From Parerythrobacter_A sp963761775 (GTDB lineage Bacteria; Pseudomonadota; Alphaproteobacteria; Sphingomonadales; Sphingomonadaceae), in assembly GCA_963761775.1 (NCBI GenBank), contig CAVXIF010000002.1, positions 139,064-203,063 on the forward strand: DNA of 64,000 bases, in the 5' to 3' direction. Positions 30,489-39,217 of this stretch are shown here, in pieces. Below the pieces are notes generated by a model. That model ran no database searches, was not told the DNA's origin, and saw only the letters and a list, made by a program, of their open reading frames with translations. Position 1 is the stretch's first letter. Every line of letters begins with the position of its first letter. The position numbers were made by a program, and so were the translations under genes.

Positions 30489-32021
30489 TTATCCCGACCC
30501 TGCCCCCGCAGCCTTGTCAGCGGCAGTCCCGGCAGCCGCGTTCAGCTCGTCTCCCGTCAGCGTGACCACATGCAGCAGGTTGGTGCTGCCCGGCGTGCCG
30601 AACGGGACGCCCGCCAGCACGATCAGCTTGGTTCCCGCTGTCCCGAACCCGTGGCGCAGCGCCATGCGGCGGCCCTTGGCAATCATCTCTTCGAACCCGG
30701 CGATATCCTTCGTCGCCACCGCATGCGCGCCCCATAGCAGCGCCAGCCGGCGGGCGATGCGGCGGCGCGGCGTCAGCACCAGCATCGGCACGCCGGGCCG
30801 CTCGCGCGCCACCCGCCGCGCTGTCGATCCGCTGCCGGTGAAGACCGTGATCGCGCCGATGGGCACGGTGTCGGCGATGGTCATGCAGGCATGGGCCAGC
30901 GCATCGGCGGTGGTGGCATCGGGCGGTGTTTCCAGAAAGCGGACGCGCGCGATATAGGCATCGTCGCGCTCCACCTGCGCGGCGATCTTGTCCATCATGG
31001 TGACGGCCTCTTCGGGCCAGGCACCCGCCGCCGTTTCCGCGCTGAGCATGATGGCGTCTGCTCCGTCATACACCGCGTTTGCCACATCGGAAACTTCCGC
31101 GCGGGTCGGTGCGGGGCTTTCGATCATCGATTCCAGCATTTGCGTGGCAACGATCACCGGCTTGCCCTGAAGCCGCGTCATATTGACGATGCGCTTTTGC
31201 AGCGGCGGCACTTCCTGCGGCTCAAGCTCCACGCCAAGATCGCCGCGCGCCACCATCACACCGTCCGCCTGCTCGATGATTTCCTCCAGCCGCAGCACCG
31301 CCATCGGCTTTTCGATCTTGGCGCACAGGGCAGGCGTTTCGGCACCCGGCGGCCCCATCAGCCGCCGCGCTTCGGCAAGGTCTTCGGGCCGCTGCACGAA
31401 GGAAAGCCCGATCCAATCCGCACCTTGCTCGACTGCAAAGGCAAGGTCGGTGCGATCCTTCGCGGTCAGCGCGGGTATGGGAATTTCCGCATCGGGCACG
31501 TTCACGCCCTTGCGATCCGAAATCACTCCGCCGATCTCCGCCGAGCACAGGATGGCGTCGGGCGAGGCCTCGATCACGCGCAGGCGGATCTTGCCATCGT
31601 CCACCAGCAGGCGCTGGCCTTTCGTCAGCAGGCCGAACAGTTCGGGATGCGGCAGGTGGACGCGGGTGTCGTCGCCGGGCGCAGGGTCGCGGTCCAGCGT
31701 GAAATGGCCCGAATGGCGGATGACTGCGCGGCCTTCTGCAAACGTGCCGACGCGCAGTTTCGGCCCCTGCAAATCGCAGAACACCGCGACGGGACGGGCG
31801 AATTCCTCTTCCAGCGCGCGAATATCGGCAATGGTGCGGGCGTGGGTGGCATGGTCGCCGTGGCTCATGTTCACGCGAAAGGCATCGGCCCCGGCGCGGA
31901 ACAGGCGGCGCAGCACATCGGGATCGCGCGTGGCGGGGCCGGTGGTGGCAAGTATCTTTACCTTGCGGCTTCTGTGCATGGCCTGATCCGGGTCCGGTGC
32001 GTCGAGGTTTGTTGTTGCCAT
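30489..32021 (-). CDS. pyk: Pyruvate kinase
   Basis: 510 aa from ATG 32021; ATG 31979 (MHRSRKVKILATTGPA) is an alternative start. It converts phosphoenolpyruvate and ADP to pyruvate and ATP. The substrate/metal motifs are visible: KILATTGPATRDP and FRVNMSHGDH (about 20-55), AKIEKPMAVLRLEEII with the catalytic Lys, and GVMVARGDLGVEL. A C-terminal allosteric-type domain follows (AITVFTGSGSTARRVARERP). It is divergent from the DUF1244 gene with 48 bp between the starts. No frameshift. Confidence 0.95.
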   Translation of the reverse strand: MATTNLDAPDPDQAMHRSRKVKILATTGPATRDPDVLRRLFRAGADAFRVNMSHGDHATHARTIADIRALEEEFARPVAVFCDLQGPKLRVGTFAEGRAVIRHSGHFTLDRDPAPGDDTRVHLPHPELFGLLTKGQRLLVDDGKIRLRVIEASPDAILCSAEIGGVISDRKGVNVPDAEIPIPALTAKDRTDLAFAVEQGADWIGLSFVQRPEDLAEARRLMGPPGAETPALCAKIEKPMAVLRLEEIIEQADGVMVARGDLGVELEPQEVPPLQKRIVNMTRLQGKPVIVATQMLESMIESPAPTRAEVSDVANAVYDGADAIMLSAETAAGAWPEEAVTMMDKIAAQVERDDAYIARVRFLETPPDATTADALAHACMTIADTVPIGAITVFTGSGSTARRVARERPGVPMLVLTPRRRIARRLALLWGAHAVATKDIAGFEEMIAKGRRMALRHGFGTAGTKLIVLAGVPFGTPGSTNLLHVVTLTGDELNAAAGTAADKAAGAGSG

Positions 32022-32069
32022 GCGGCGAGGTATGACACGCGGGCAGGCCAACACAAAGGACGCGCCCTA

Positions 32070-32393
32070 ATGGATACGAATGCAGACAGACCCGCCGCCG
32101 ACCCGCTCGACAGGCTGGACGATGCCGTGGCCGCCGCCGCGTTCCGCCGGCTGGTGCGCCATCTGCGCCATCGCCACGATGCGCAGAATATCGAGCTGAT
32201 GGGGCTGGCGGGGTTTTGCCGCAACTGCCTCGCCGACTGGATACGAGATGCGGGTTATGATGGAGACAAGGCAGCCGCCCGCGCGCTTATCCACGGGATG
32301 CCGCAGGCGGAATGGAAGGCCACGCGGCAGACCCCGGCAACCGAAGCGCAGCTCGCGGCCATGGAGGCGAGCGTGGCGAAAAACGCGGGGTAG
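32070..32393 (+). CDS. DUF1244 family protein
   Basis: 107 aa. FRRLVRHLRHRHDAQNIELMGLAGFCRNCLADW (read in parts, about residues 28-60) is the family core, with the conserved GFCRNCL pair of cysteines. DUF1244 proteins are small, soluble, and found mainly in alpha- and gammaproteobacteria; the function is unknown, though the paired Cys suggests metal binding or redox. It is divergent from pyk and followed by a palindromic repeat. Confidence 0.85.
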   Translation: MDTNADRPAADPLDRLDDAVAAAAFRRLVRHLRHRHDAQNIELMGLAGFCRNCLADWIRDAGYDGDKAAARALIHGMPQAEWKATRQTPATEAQLAAMEASVAKNAG

Positions 32394-32428
32394 GGGCTCG
32401 CATCTTTGGTTTGAAAAGAAAGAAGTTT

Positions 32429-32569
32429 CGCTCGCAGAGGCGCAGAGGCACAGAGAGGTCGGGACTGCGGCGAAGCCGCCTCGAATCGCAGGCATCCGCG
32501 CGCGACGATCCGGATTCAGAATAGAAGCCTGCGGCGCAGTTTTTGCGCGCCTCTGCGCCTCTGCGAGCG
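32429..32569. repeat. Dispersed palindromic repeat, family C copy 1 (perfect 21-bp arms)
   Basis: Arms 32429-32449 and 32549-32569 are perfectly complementary over 21 bp (core GCTCGCAGAGGCGCAGAGG). The 99-bp interior also has smaller inverted segments. It fills the 308-bp gap between the DUF1244 gene and gapR. A related copy is at 50160-50360. Confidence 0.9.
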
Positions 32570-32701
32570 CTATCCCTGAACAACCTCCGTCACACCGATC
32601 GACACAAGCGGGGGGCATCATGCCAAACCACCTTATCGCCAGCCGCTTCGCCCGCTATCGCACCGCCAATCGATTCCCTATCCCAATAACCGGAGCCACA
32701 C

Positions 32702-32950
32702 ATGGCCGATACCGATGCCAATGCCACCGACGACCGCCTGCGCCTGCTGATCGAACGGATCGAGCGGCTGGAGGAAGAAAAGAAGGGCATCGCCGACGAT
32801 GTGCGCGACGTGTATGCCGAGGCAAAGGCGGTGGGCTACGATCCCAAGATCATGCGCCAGGTCGTGCGCCTGCGGAAAATGAAGCCCGACGACCGCAGCG
32901 AAATGGAAATGCTGCTGGATACCTACAAGAACGCGCTCGGTCTGGCGTAA
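32702..32950 (+). CDS. gapR: GapR-family (DUF2312) nucleoid-associated protein
   Basis: 82 aa. RLRLLIERIERLEEEKKGI starts a long helix, then VYAEAKAVGYDPKIMRQVVRLRKM is the DUF2312 signature, ending NALGLA. In Caulobacter GapR binds overtwisted AT-rich DNA ahead of forks and polymerases and stimulates type II topoisomerases. Length and pattern match, although the short Caulobacter N-terminal tail is different. It is a single gene 75 bp upstream of yebC. Confidence 0.88.
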   Translation: MADTDANATDDRLRLLIERIERLEEEKKGIADDVRDVYAEAKAVGYDPKIMRQVVRLRKMKPDDRSEMEMLLDTYKNALGLA

Positions 32951-33024
32951 GGCACCGTCGGTTGCCGATGCATCGCCGCTGCGGTAGCGGTGGCGTGATC
33001 TTACAGTAAGCGAAACGGACCTTC

Positions 33025-33774
33025 ATGGCAGGCCATTCCAAATTCAAGAACATCATGCATCGCAAGGGTGCGCAGGACAAGAAACGGTCCAACCTGTTCT
33101 CCAAGCTGAGCCGAGAGATTACCGTGGCGGCGAAGATGGGCACGCCCGATCCGGACATGAACCCGCGCCTGCGGCTGGCGATCAACACCGCCAAGGCGCA
33201 GTCCATGCCCAAGGACAACATCCAGCGCGCCGTCGACAAGGCCAGCGCCGCGGACGGCGACGATTACGAGGAAGTGCGCTACGAAGGCTACGGCCCCGGC
33301 GGTAGCGCGATCATCGTCGAGGCGCTGACCGACAACCGCAACCGCACTGCCACCCATATCCGCACCGCGTTCAGCAAGAACGGCGGAAACATGGGCACCG
33401 AAGGCAGCGTGCAGCACGGCTTCGAACGGCTGGGCTATATCGAGTACCCCGCCGATGCGGGCGGCGAGGACAAGGTGCTGGAAGCCGCGATGGAAGCGGG
33501 CGCGGAGGATATTGCATCGTCCAAGGACGGGCACGAAATCTGGACCGCTGCGGACGATCTGCACGCGGTGGCCGATGCGCTGGAAAAATCGCTGGGCGAG
33601 GCGGCGACGGTGAAGCTGGCGTGGAAGCCGAACATCACGGTCGATCTGGACGAGAAAGCGGCGGGCACGCTGCTGAAGCTGGTCGATACGCTGGACGATG
33701 ACGACGACGTGCAGACCGTGTGGGGCAATTACGAGATCAGCGACGAAGTGATGGAAAAGCTGGAAGCGGAGTGA
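33025..33774 (+). CDS. YebC/PmpR family transcriptional or translational regulator
   Basis: 249 aa, normal length. MAGHSKFKNIMHRKGAQDKKR is the invariant start, followed by REITVAAKMG and PDMNPRLRLAI; the middle has EGYGPGGSAIIVEALTDNRNRT. YebC proteins bind DNA in some bacteria and were shown to relieve ribosome stalling at proline stretches in others. In alpha- and gammaproteobacteria yebC is commonly next to ruvC, as here (192 bp upstream, with a repeat between). Confidence 0.93.
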   Translation: MAGHSKFKNIMHRKGAQDKKRSNLFSKLSREITVAAKMGTPDPDMNPRLRLAINTAKAQSMPKDNIQRAVDKASAADGDDYEEVRYEGYGPGGSAIIVEALTDNRNRTATHIRTAFSKNGGNMGTEGSVQHGFERLGYIEYPADAGGEDKVLEAAMEAGAEDIASSKDGHEIWTAADDLHAVADALEKSLGEAATVKLAWKPNITVDLDEKAAGTLLKLVDTLDDDDDVQTVWGNYEISDEVMEKLEAE

Positions 33775-33856
33775 CCACGCAATCCTCCCCATGGCAAGAT
33801 GGGGAGGAATATGCGCTCGGAAACGGCGATTTCACGCACGGCGGTTCCGTTTCTCC

Positions 33857-33948
33857 GTCACCCTGAACTCGTTTCAGGGTCCATTTCTCCATTTGCGCGG
33901 ACGGTGCAGAAAGGCGGAATGGATGCTGAAACACGTTCAGCATGACGG
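33857..33948. repeat. Dispersed palindromic repeat, family E
   Basis: CGTCACCCTGAACTCGTTTC at the left and ACGTTCAGCATGACGG at the right are inverted relatives, each with its own small stem (CCCTGAACTCGTTTCAGGG; GCTGAAACACGTTCAGC). This CACCCTGAACTTG-like type is frequent in alphaproteobacterial intergenic regions. It sits between yebC and ruvC. Confidence 0.75.
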
Positions 33949-33966
33949 CGTATTAAGTATTCGAAA

Positions 33967-34438
33967 ATGATCATCCTCGGCCTCGACCCTTCGCTCAGCT
34001 GCACCGGCTGGGGCGTGATCCGCACCGAAGGATCGCGCCTGATCCATGTCGCCAACGGTCAGGTCAAAACCGACGCCCAAGGCCGCGATGGCCGAACGCC
34101 TCGCCACGCTGCACGCCGCCATCGCCGACGTCATCGCCACCCACCGCCCCGACCGCGCGGCGGCGGAGGAAGTGTTCGTCAACAAGAACCCGCAATCCAC
34201 GCTGAAACTGGCGCAGGCACGCGGCGCGGTGCTGGCCGCCTGCGGTCAGGCGGATGTGCCCGTCAGCGAACACGCCGCGCGGCTGGTGAAGAAAGCCGTG
34301 GTCGGCACCGGCGCGGCGGACAAGGCGCAGGTGCAGGCGATGCTGAAGGTGCTGCTGCCCGGCGCGAAGGTCGCAGGCCCGGACGCCGCCGACGCGCTGG
34401 CGGTGGCGATAGCGGCGGCGCATCTGACACCGCGCTAG
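33967..34438 (+). pseudogene. ruvC: Holliday junction endodeoxyribonuclease RuvC, frameshifted as read
   Basis: The start MIILGLDPSLSCTGWGVI has the first catalytic Asp (D7). At 34076-34078 a CCC run breaks the frame after about 37 residues. The next frame continues AAMAERLATLHAAI, AAEEVFVNKNPQSTLKLAQARG (second catalytic Glu), and ends with GPDAADALAVAIAAAH (catalytic Asp/His region) and TAG 34438. Removing one C restores a normal protein of about 156 aa. All catalytic residues are conserved, so a consensus error is more likely than loss. ruvA and ruvB are not adjacent. Confidence 0.9.
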
Positions 34439-35145
34439 TGGGTGTTCCGGTTTTGGGTGGGGAGCGGACGTACGGTTCAGCATTGGTGAGCGTGCTGCGC
34501 CGAACGTCAGTTGACATCGCACAAGTCACGCAAGTGGTTCGCGCATCGGCGATAACTGCGATAGCTCCAAGACGCGGATCAGCGAGCCTACGCGAGGCGA
34601 CTTATCCTAAGCCATCATTCGCCAGATTCGACGGACGGCAAGTCTTCGCTCATCACAGCCATCGATCGACACTGAGACAGTGCTACTCGTCGCCCGGGAC
34701 TTCAATGACTTGGCCAGTCAGAACAGGCATAGCGCAGATAAGAGTACTCGGGCGCCTTGCGAGCTGATCAGTCTAGAGGTCGCATGAGCCTGAACTCGCC
34801 GTGTTAATCAGCGCTCGCATTAGGATGCTAGCTCGCGTTCGTTCGGAAGCTGGCCATCCGTGAGGTTCTAGGACCGAGTCAAGCACGTCCGCAATTGGGT
34901 CGTTAGCGGTCGGTCTGGAACCCACCCAAACAGAGCAGCCTGACTGATGATTCATACCGCTACAGGCGATGTCGCCCCTGTCCTACACCCACTATGATTG
35001 GTAAGGCTCGCAACATGATCCAACACACCTCCCGCTCCGCCAAATCCACACAAATTCCAGCCTCTTCACACACCCCCAGCTTTTTTGCCCCTGGACTGTG
35101 TAACACCCGGTCCATGTCTCCGGTTACTGTGGGTTTGAAACGATC
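34439..35145. other. 707-bp region with no convincing gene and lower GC
   Basis: Between ruvC and the ArsC-like gene all frames are broken at short intervals; the longest frame (34773-34955, minus) has no recognisable domain or RBS. Base composition and word use differ from the flanks (many TTAG/CTAG, AT-rich patches). It may be a decayed insertion or carry a non-coding RNA. I see no tRNA, terminator or large repeat in it. Confidence 0.4.
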
Positions 35146-35499
35146 ATGACCATCCATCTCTACGGCATTCCCAACTGCGATACGGTGCGCAAGGCGCGGC
35201 AGTGGCTGGATGCGCAATCGCTCGAATACACGTTTCACGACTTCAAGAAGGAGGGTGTGGAGGCCGCCGATCTGGAGCGGTGGGCCGACGAATGCGGATG
35301 GCAAACCTTGCTGAACCGGCGCGGCACCACGTTTCGCAAACTGCCCGAAGACGAGAAGGCCGATATCGACCGCGACGCCGCGCTTGCCATCATGGCGACG
35401 CATACCAGCACCATAAAACGCCCCGTACTGGAAACCGACGACGGCGCGCGCGTGCTGGTCGGGTTTGCCGAAAGCGAATGGGAGAACATGCTGTGCTGA
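35146..35499 (+). CDS. ArsC/Spx-like thioredoxin-fold reductase (YffB type)
   Basis: 117 aa. LYGIPNCDTVRKARQWLD has a single active cysteine, C11, in the GIPxCDT context of YffB/Spx-type proteins; the TFHDFKKEG and LNRRGTTFRKL segments are family marks, and TSTIKRPVLE contains the conserved KRP. Though often annotated as arsenate reductase, the YffB group is better seen as a glutathione-dependent thiol reductase of unknown substrate. It lies far from the arsM locus. The last 7 bp overlap the GTG of the GDPD gene. Confidence 0.85.
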   Translation: MTIHLYGIPNCDTVRKARQWLDAQSLEYTFHDFKKEGVEAADLERWADECGWQTLLNRRGTTFRKLPEDEKADIDRDAALAIMATHTSTIKRPVLETDDGARVLVGFAESEWENMLC

Positions 35500-36665
35500 G
35501 AGCGTTGCTGGCGTTGGCGATATTGGCGACACCCTGTGTTGCGGCGGCGCAAGCGCAGACGTTGGCTCAAACGATGGCCGAACGCGACATGCTGGTCATC
35601 GCGCATCGCGGGGCGAGCGGGGAGCGGCCCGAGCATACGCTGGCCGCCTATGAACTGGCGATCGACCAGGGGGCGGACTACATCGAGCCGGACCTCGTGG
35701 TGACGAGCGACGGCGTGCTGGTCGCGCGGCATGAAACCGAGATTTCCGCCACCACCGATATCGCGACGCGCGAGGAATTCAGTGCGCGCCGCCGCAGCAA
35801 GGAAGTGGACGGCACGCTGGTCAATGGCTGGTTCGCCGAGGATTTTACGCTGGCCGAACTGCGCACCCTGCGCGCGAAGGAGCGCATCCCCGGCATCCGC
35901 CCCGCCAATGCACGCTTCGACGGGTTGTATCAGGTGCCGACGCTGGCCGACATCGTGAAACTGGTGCGCGCCAAGGAAGCCGAGACGGGACGGCGCATCG
36001 GCCTGTATCCCGAACTCAAGCATCCCGACTTCCTGTTGCAGGAAGAGGGCATCGACGTGGTGGACCTGTTGCTGCTGGAGCTGAAGGCGCTGAACGTCAC
36101 GCCCGCCGATCCGGTGTTCATCCAGTGCTTCGAAGTCGGCCCGCTGCAGCGGCTGGCGAAGCGCAGCGACTTCAAACTGGTGCAGCTGGTGGCGGCGGAT
36201 GGCGGCCCGGCGGACGAGCCCGACATGCGCTATGCCGAGATGGTGACGCCGAGCGGGCTGGCGGCAATCGCGGAATACGCCGACGGCATCGGCGCGGCGA
36301 TTCCGCTCCTGCTGCGCGAGGATGGCGATGGCACCGGTGTAGTGGCAGCGGCGCATGGGGTGGGGCTACTGGTCCATGCCTGGACCGTGCGGCGCGAAAA
36401 TGCGTTCCTGCCGCCCGCACTGCAGTCGGACACGCCGAACCTGGGCGCGAGCATGTTGCGGATGCTGTTGCAGCGCGCGGGCGTTGACGGCGTATTCGAC
36501 GACTTCCCCCGCCGCGATCAGGAAGTGCCGGTCGCGATGACCCCGCCGCTTCCGCCAGTCGTAGCCACAGCAGCCGTCATCCCGGACTTGATCCGGGATC
36601 TCGCTGCCTTCCTGCGCCGCGCAGGGCAGAGTAAGCTGGACCGGATCAGGTCCGGGGTGACGAAA
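35493..36665 (+). CDS. Secreted glycerophosphodiester phosphodiesterase; 3' end lacks a nearby stop
   Basis: GTG 35493 overlaps the preceding gene. A signal peptide (LLALAILATPCVAAAQAQ) precedes the GDPD TIM barrel: VIAHRGASGERPEHTLAAY, ADYIEPDLVVTSDG and the LYPELKHPDF strand carry catalytic His, Glu and Asp residues. The domain ends at about 36525 (GVDGVFDDFPRRDQE). It hydrolyses glycerophosphodiesters to sn-glycerol 3-phosphate in the periplasm. As read, the frame has no stop until 37680-37682 and runs through repeat D and antisense to ubiG. The end given here is the end of repeat D, chosen because the sequence after that is implausible as protein. A lost stop or an indel near 36525-36580 is likely. 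Confidence 0.8.
36576..36661. repeat. Dispersed palindromic repeat, family D
   Basis: GTCATCCCGGACTTGATCCG at the left and CGGATCAGGTCCGGGGTGAC at the right are inverted copies with small changes. This GTCATCCCGGACTTGATCCGG element is very common between genes in alphaproteobacteria. Here it is read through by the GDPD frame and ends 14 bp before the ubiG stop. Confidence 0.85.
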
Positions 36666-36674
36666 AGTTGGAGA

Positions 36675-37439
36675 TCAGGCGCGCTTCGCCGAGAGGATGT
36701 AATTCAGGCTCTCGTCTTCGGACAGGTGCAGGCCCTTGCCGGGGCGCCACGCGATGCCGCGTTGTTCGATTATTTTCAGGCCGCAATTCGCCAGCAGAGC
36801 GTGCAGTTCTTCGGGCGTCACGAAGTCGTTCCAGTCATGCGTGCCGCGCGGCACCATGCCGGTGGCTTCGGCGGCACCGACCAGCAGCAGGCGGCTGGCG
36901 GCGGTGCGGTTGGGGGTGCTGAGCACCATCAGCCCGCCGGGTGCCAGCCGGTCCGCCAGCGCGGCAAGAAAGGCGGGTTTGTCGGCGACGTGTTCGATCA
37001 CTTCCATGCAGGTAACGAGGTCGAATTGCGGCAGGTCGAGCGCGCCGAGTTCGCCGGAACGATAGTCGATCGACAGGCCCGCCCCTTGCGCGTGGGCCTC
37101 TGCCGCCGCAATGTTCTCCGGTGCGGCATCCACGCCCGTCACTGCCGCGCCCATACGGGCCAGCGGCTCGCACAGCAGGCCCGCGCCGCAGCCGACATCC
37201 AGCGCGGTCTTGCCGGACAGGGGCCGTACCGCCTCGATATCGCCGCCCCAGTGCAGGTCGATCGCGTCGCGCACGAACCGCAGCCGGACCGGGTTGAGGC
37301 GGTGCAGCATGGCGCTGGACCCGGCGGGATCCCACCAGTCGGCCGCCAGCGCGCCGAAATGCGCCGCCTCGTCAGGCCGGATGGTTTCGGGACGTATGGT
37401 GGCAGGTTTGTCGGTTGCATCGCTCATGCCGATGGTCAT
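36675..37439 (-). CDS. ubiG: Ubiquinone biosynthesis O-methyltransferase
   Basis: 254 aa. The N-terminal FGALAADWWDPAGSSAMLHRLNPVR is specific for UbiG/Coq3; SAM motif I is TALDVGCGAGLLCEPLARMG (about 79-98), and motif post II is DLVTCMEVIEHV. It performs the two O-methylations of ubiquinone synthesis. It is divergent from lysC with 43 bp between starts and convergent with the GDPD gene. ATG 37439 gives MTIGMSDAT; the inner ATG (MSDATDK) is an equally possible start. Confidence 0.94.
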   Translation of the reverse strand: MTIGMSDATDKPATIRPETIRPDEAAHFGALAADWWDPAGSSAMLHRLNPVRLRFVRDAIDLHWGGDIEAVRPLSGKTALDVGCGAGLLCEPLARMGAAVTGVDAAPENIAAAEAHAQGAGLSIDYRSGELGALDLPQFDLVTCMEVIEHVADKPAFLAALADRLAPGGLMVLSTPNRTAASRLLLVGAAEATGMVPRGTHDWNDFVTPEELHALLANCGLKIIEQRGIAWRPGKGLHLSEDESLNYILSAKRA

Positions 37440-37482
37440 AACAGCGCCCGGAACGGCACGCTAGCAAGAGAGGGGGCACCGC

Positions 37483-38769
37483 ATGGCACGCATCGTGATG
37501 AAATTCGGCGGCACCTCGATGGCGGGGACGGAGCGTATCCGCCGCGTCGCCAATATCGTGCGCCGTCAGGCCGCGCCCAAAGCGGACGGCACTCGCGACC
37601 AGGTGGCCGTGGTGGTCAGCGCAATGGCGGGCGAAACCGACCGCCTCGTCAATTTCTGCCGCGAGGCGCATGCGCTGTATGACCCCGCCGAATACGACGT
37701 GGTGGTGTCGAGCGGGGAGCAGGTGACGGCGGGCTTGCTGGCGATGACGCTGAAAGGGCTGGGCAGCCCGGCGCGCAGCTGGCTCGGCTGGCAATTGCCC
37801 GTCGCCACCATCGAGGGCCACGCCGCCAGCCGGATCGAGACGATCGACGCGCCTGGCCTGCACGCCTCGCTGGAAGCAGGCGAGATCGCGGTCATTCCCG
37901 GCTTTCAGGGCGTCAGCGGCGAGGGGCGCATTGCCACGCTGGGCCGGGGCGGGTCGGACACCAGCGCGGTTGCGGTTGCCGCCGCCATCGGCGCGGATCG
38001 GTGCGACATCTACACCGATGTGGACGGCGTCTATACCACAGACCCGCGTATCGTCGCCAAGGCCCGCAAGCTGAAGGCGGTGACGTATGAAGAAATGCTG
38101 GAACTGGCCAGCGTGGGCGCGAAAGTGCTGCAAACCCGCAGCGTGGGGCTCGCCATGAAGCGCGGTGTGCGCGTGCAGGTCTTGAGCAGCTTCATCGACG
38201 ACGACGCCACCCCGGCGGACGCGCTGCCCGGCACGATGATCGTGTCCGAAGCCGAAATGGATCGCATTTACGAGGAGGGCGAAATGGAACGCCAGCACGT
38301 TACCGGTATCGCGCACGACAAGAACGAGGCGAAAGTCATCCTGACCCGCGTGCCGGACAAACCGGGCGCGGTGGCGCATATTTTCGCGCCGCTTGCCGCC
38401 GCATCGATCAATGTCGACATGATTATCCAGAACGTGGGGCGCGACAAGGGCGAGACCGACGTCACCTTCACCGTGCCGCAAACCGACCTCGCCCGCGCGC
38501 AGGCATTGCTGGAGGACAAGCGCGGCGAAATCGGCTTCAACCGCATCATCACCGACAGCCGCGTCGCCAAGATCAGCGTCGTCGGTGTGGGCATGAAAAG
38601 CCATGCGGGCGTCGCCAGCCAGATGTTCAGCGCATTGGCCGAACGCGGCATCAACATCCAGGCGATCACCACGTCCGAGATCAAGGTCAGCGTGATGATC
38701 GACGAGGACGAAACCGAACTGGCGGTGCGCATCCTGCACACCGCCTACGGACTGGACGCGGAAGGCTGA
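37483..38769 (+). CDS. lysC: Aspartate kinase
   Basis: 428 aa. VMKFGGTSMAGTERIRRVA is the kinase start, with VVVSAMAGETDRLV, SSGEQVTAGLLAM and GRGGSDTSAVAVAAAI following. Two ACT domains form the C-terminal third (VTGIAHDKNEAKVIL and ISVVGVGMKSHAG), the site of lysine/threonine feedback. It phosphorylates aspartate, the first step to lysine, threonine and methionine. Divergent from ubiG, an arrangement common in alphaproteobacteria. No frameshift. Confidence 0.95.
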   Translation: MARIVMKFGGTSMAGTERIRRVANIVRRQAAPKADGTRDQVAVVVSAMAGETDRLVNFCREAHALYDPAEYDVVVSSGEQVTAGLLAMTLKGLGSPARSWLGWQLPVATIEGHAASRIETIDAPGLHASLEAGEIAVIPGFQGVSGEGRIATLGRGGSDTSAVAVAAAIGADRCDIYTDVDGVYTTDPRIVAKARKLKAVTYEEMLELASVGAKVLQTRSVGLAMKRGVRVQVLSSFIDDDATPADALPGTMIVSEAEMDRIYEEGEMERQHVTGIAHDKNEAKVILTRVPDKPGAVAHIFAPLAAASINVDMIIQNVGRDKGETDVTFTVPQTDLARAQALLEDKRGEIGFNRIITDSRVAKISVVGVGMKSHAGVASQMFSALAERGINIQAITTSEIKVSVMIDEDETELAVRILHTAYGLDAEG

Positions 38770-38810
38770 CGCCCGACGCCTGACGCCAACACCCGCCCTG
38801 CGACAAAGCG

Positions 38811-39108
38811 TTACCAGATGGTGCGGCGGTGCGTGGTATGGCGATGGCGGCCATGCGATCTTGCGGTACGCGGATGCCCGCGATGGCGCGGCGCGGCCAT
38901 ATCACGTCGTGCGGCCTCGCGCCGGGCGCGGCGGTTCTCTTCGGCTTCCTGCAATAGCGGCGCGGGCGCGGGTCGGCTGCGATGCCGGGCTGCTATCGAC
39001 GATTTGCGCTGCGATGCCTGCGGGAACGGGAATTTCGCGGGCGGCCAACGGATTTGCAGCGAGGGCAGTTGTGGCAAGGGCGATGGCGGCGAGGGTACGT
39101 TTGAACAC
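38811..39108 (-). pseudogene. Small secreted His/Arg-rich basic protein, probably frameshifted
   Basis: ATG 39108 begins a signal peptide (MFKRTLAAIALATTALAANP, cleaved near AANPLAA). As read the frame stops at 38902 after 68 residues. A +1 shift around 38955-38965 would continue APLLQEAEENRRARREAARR and a very basic tail (HGRHRHTTHRRTIW) to 38811, about 98 aa. The second frame has the look of real coding sequence (charged, helical, then His/Arg repeats). Similar small basic secreted proteins occur in sphingomonads without known function. The frameshift is an inference. Confidence 0.5.
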
Positions 39109-39217
39109 AGGAATATCTCCTTCGGGCTAGGTGGTCGGCCAGAGAGAGAAGGCGGCCGATTGCGATGACAGGACATTCGCTTGCGCTTGCCGAAGGGGTT
39201 ACAGGAGCCGCGAAACT

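Noticed and set aside
30891..32393. 500-codon plus-strand frame opposite pyk running into the DUF1244 gene
   Set aside because: Only the final 107 codons (from ATG 32070) are a recognised protein; the upstream part is antisense to pyk.
34773..34955. 60-codon minus-strand ORF in the gene desert
   Set aside because: No ribosome-binding site, no domain, and odd composition; not supported as a gene.
35146..35499. Arsenate reductase belonging to the arsenic locus
   Set aside because: The motif pattern is that of YffB/Spx-like reductases and the gene lies 30 kb from arsM beside GDPD, so no arsenic role is claimed.
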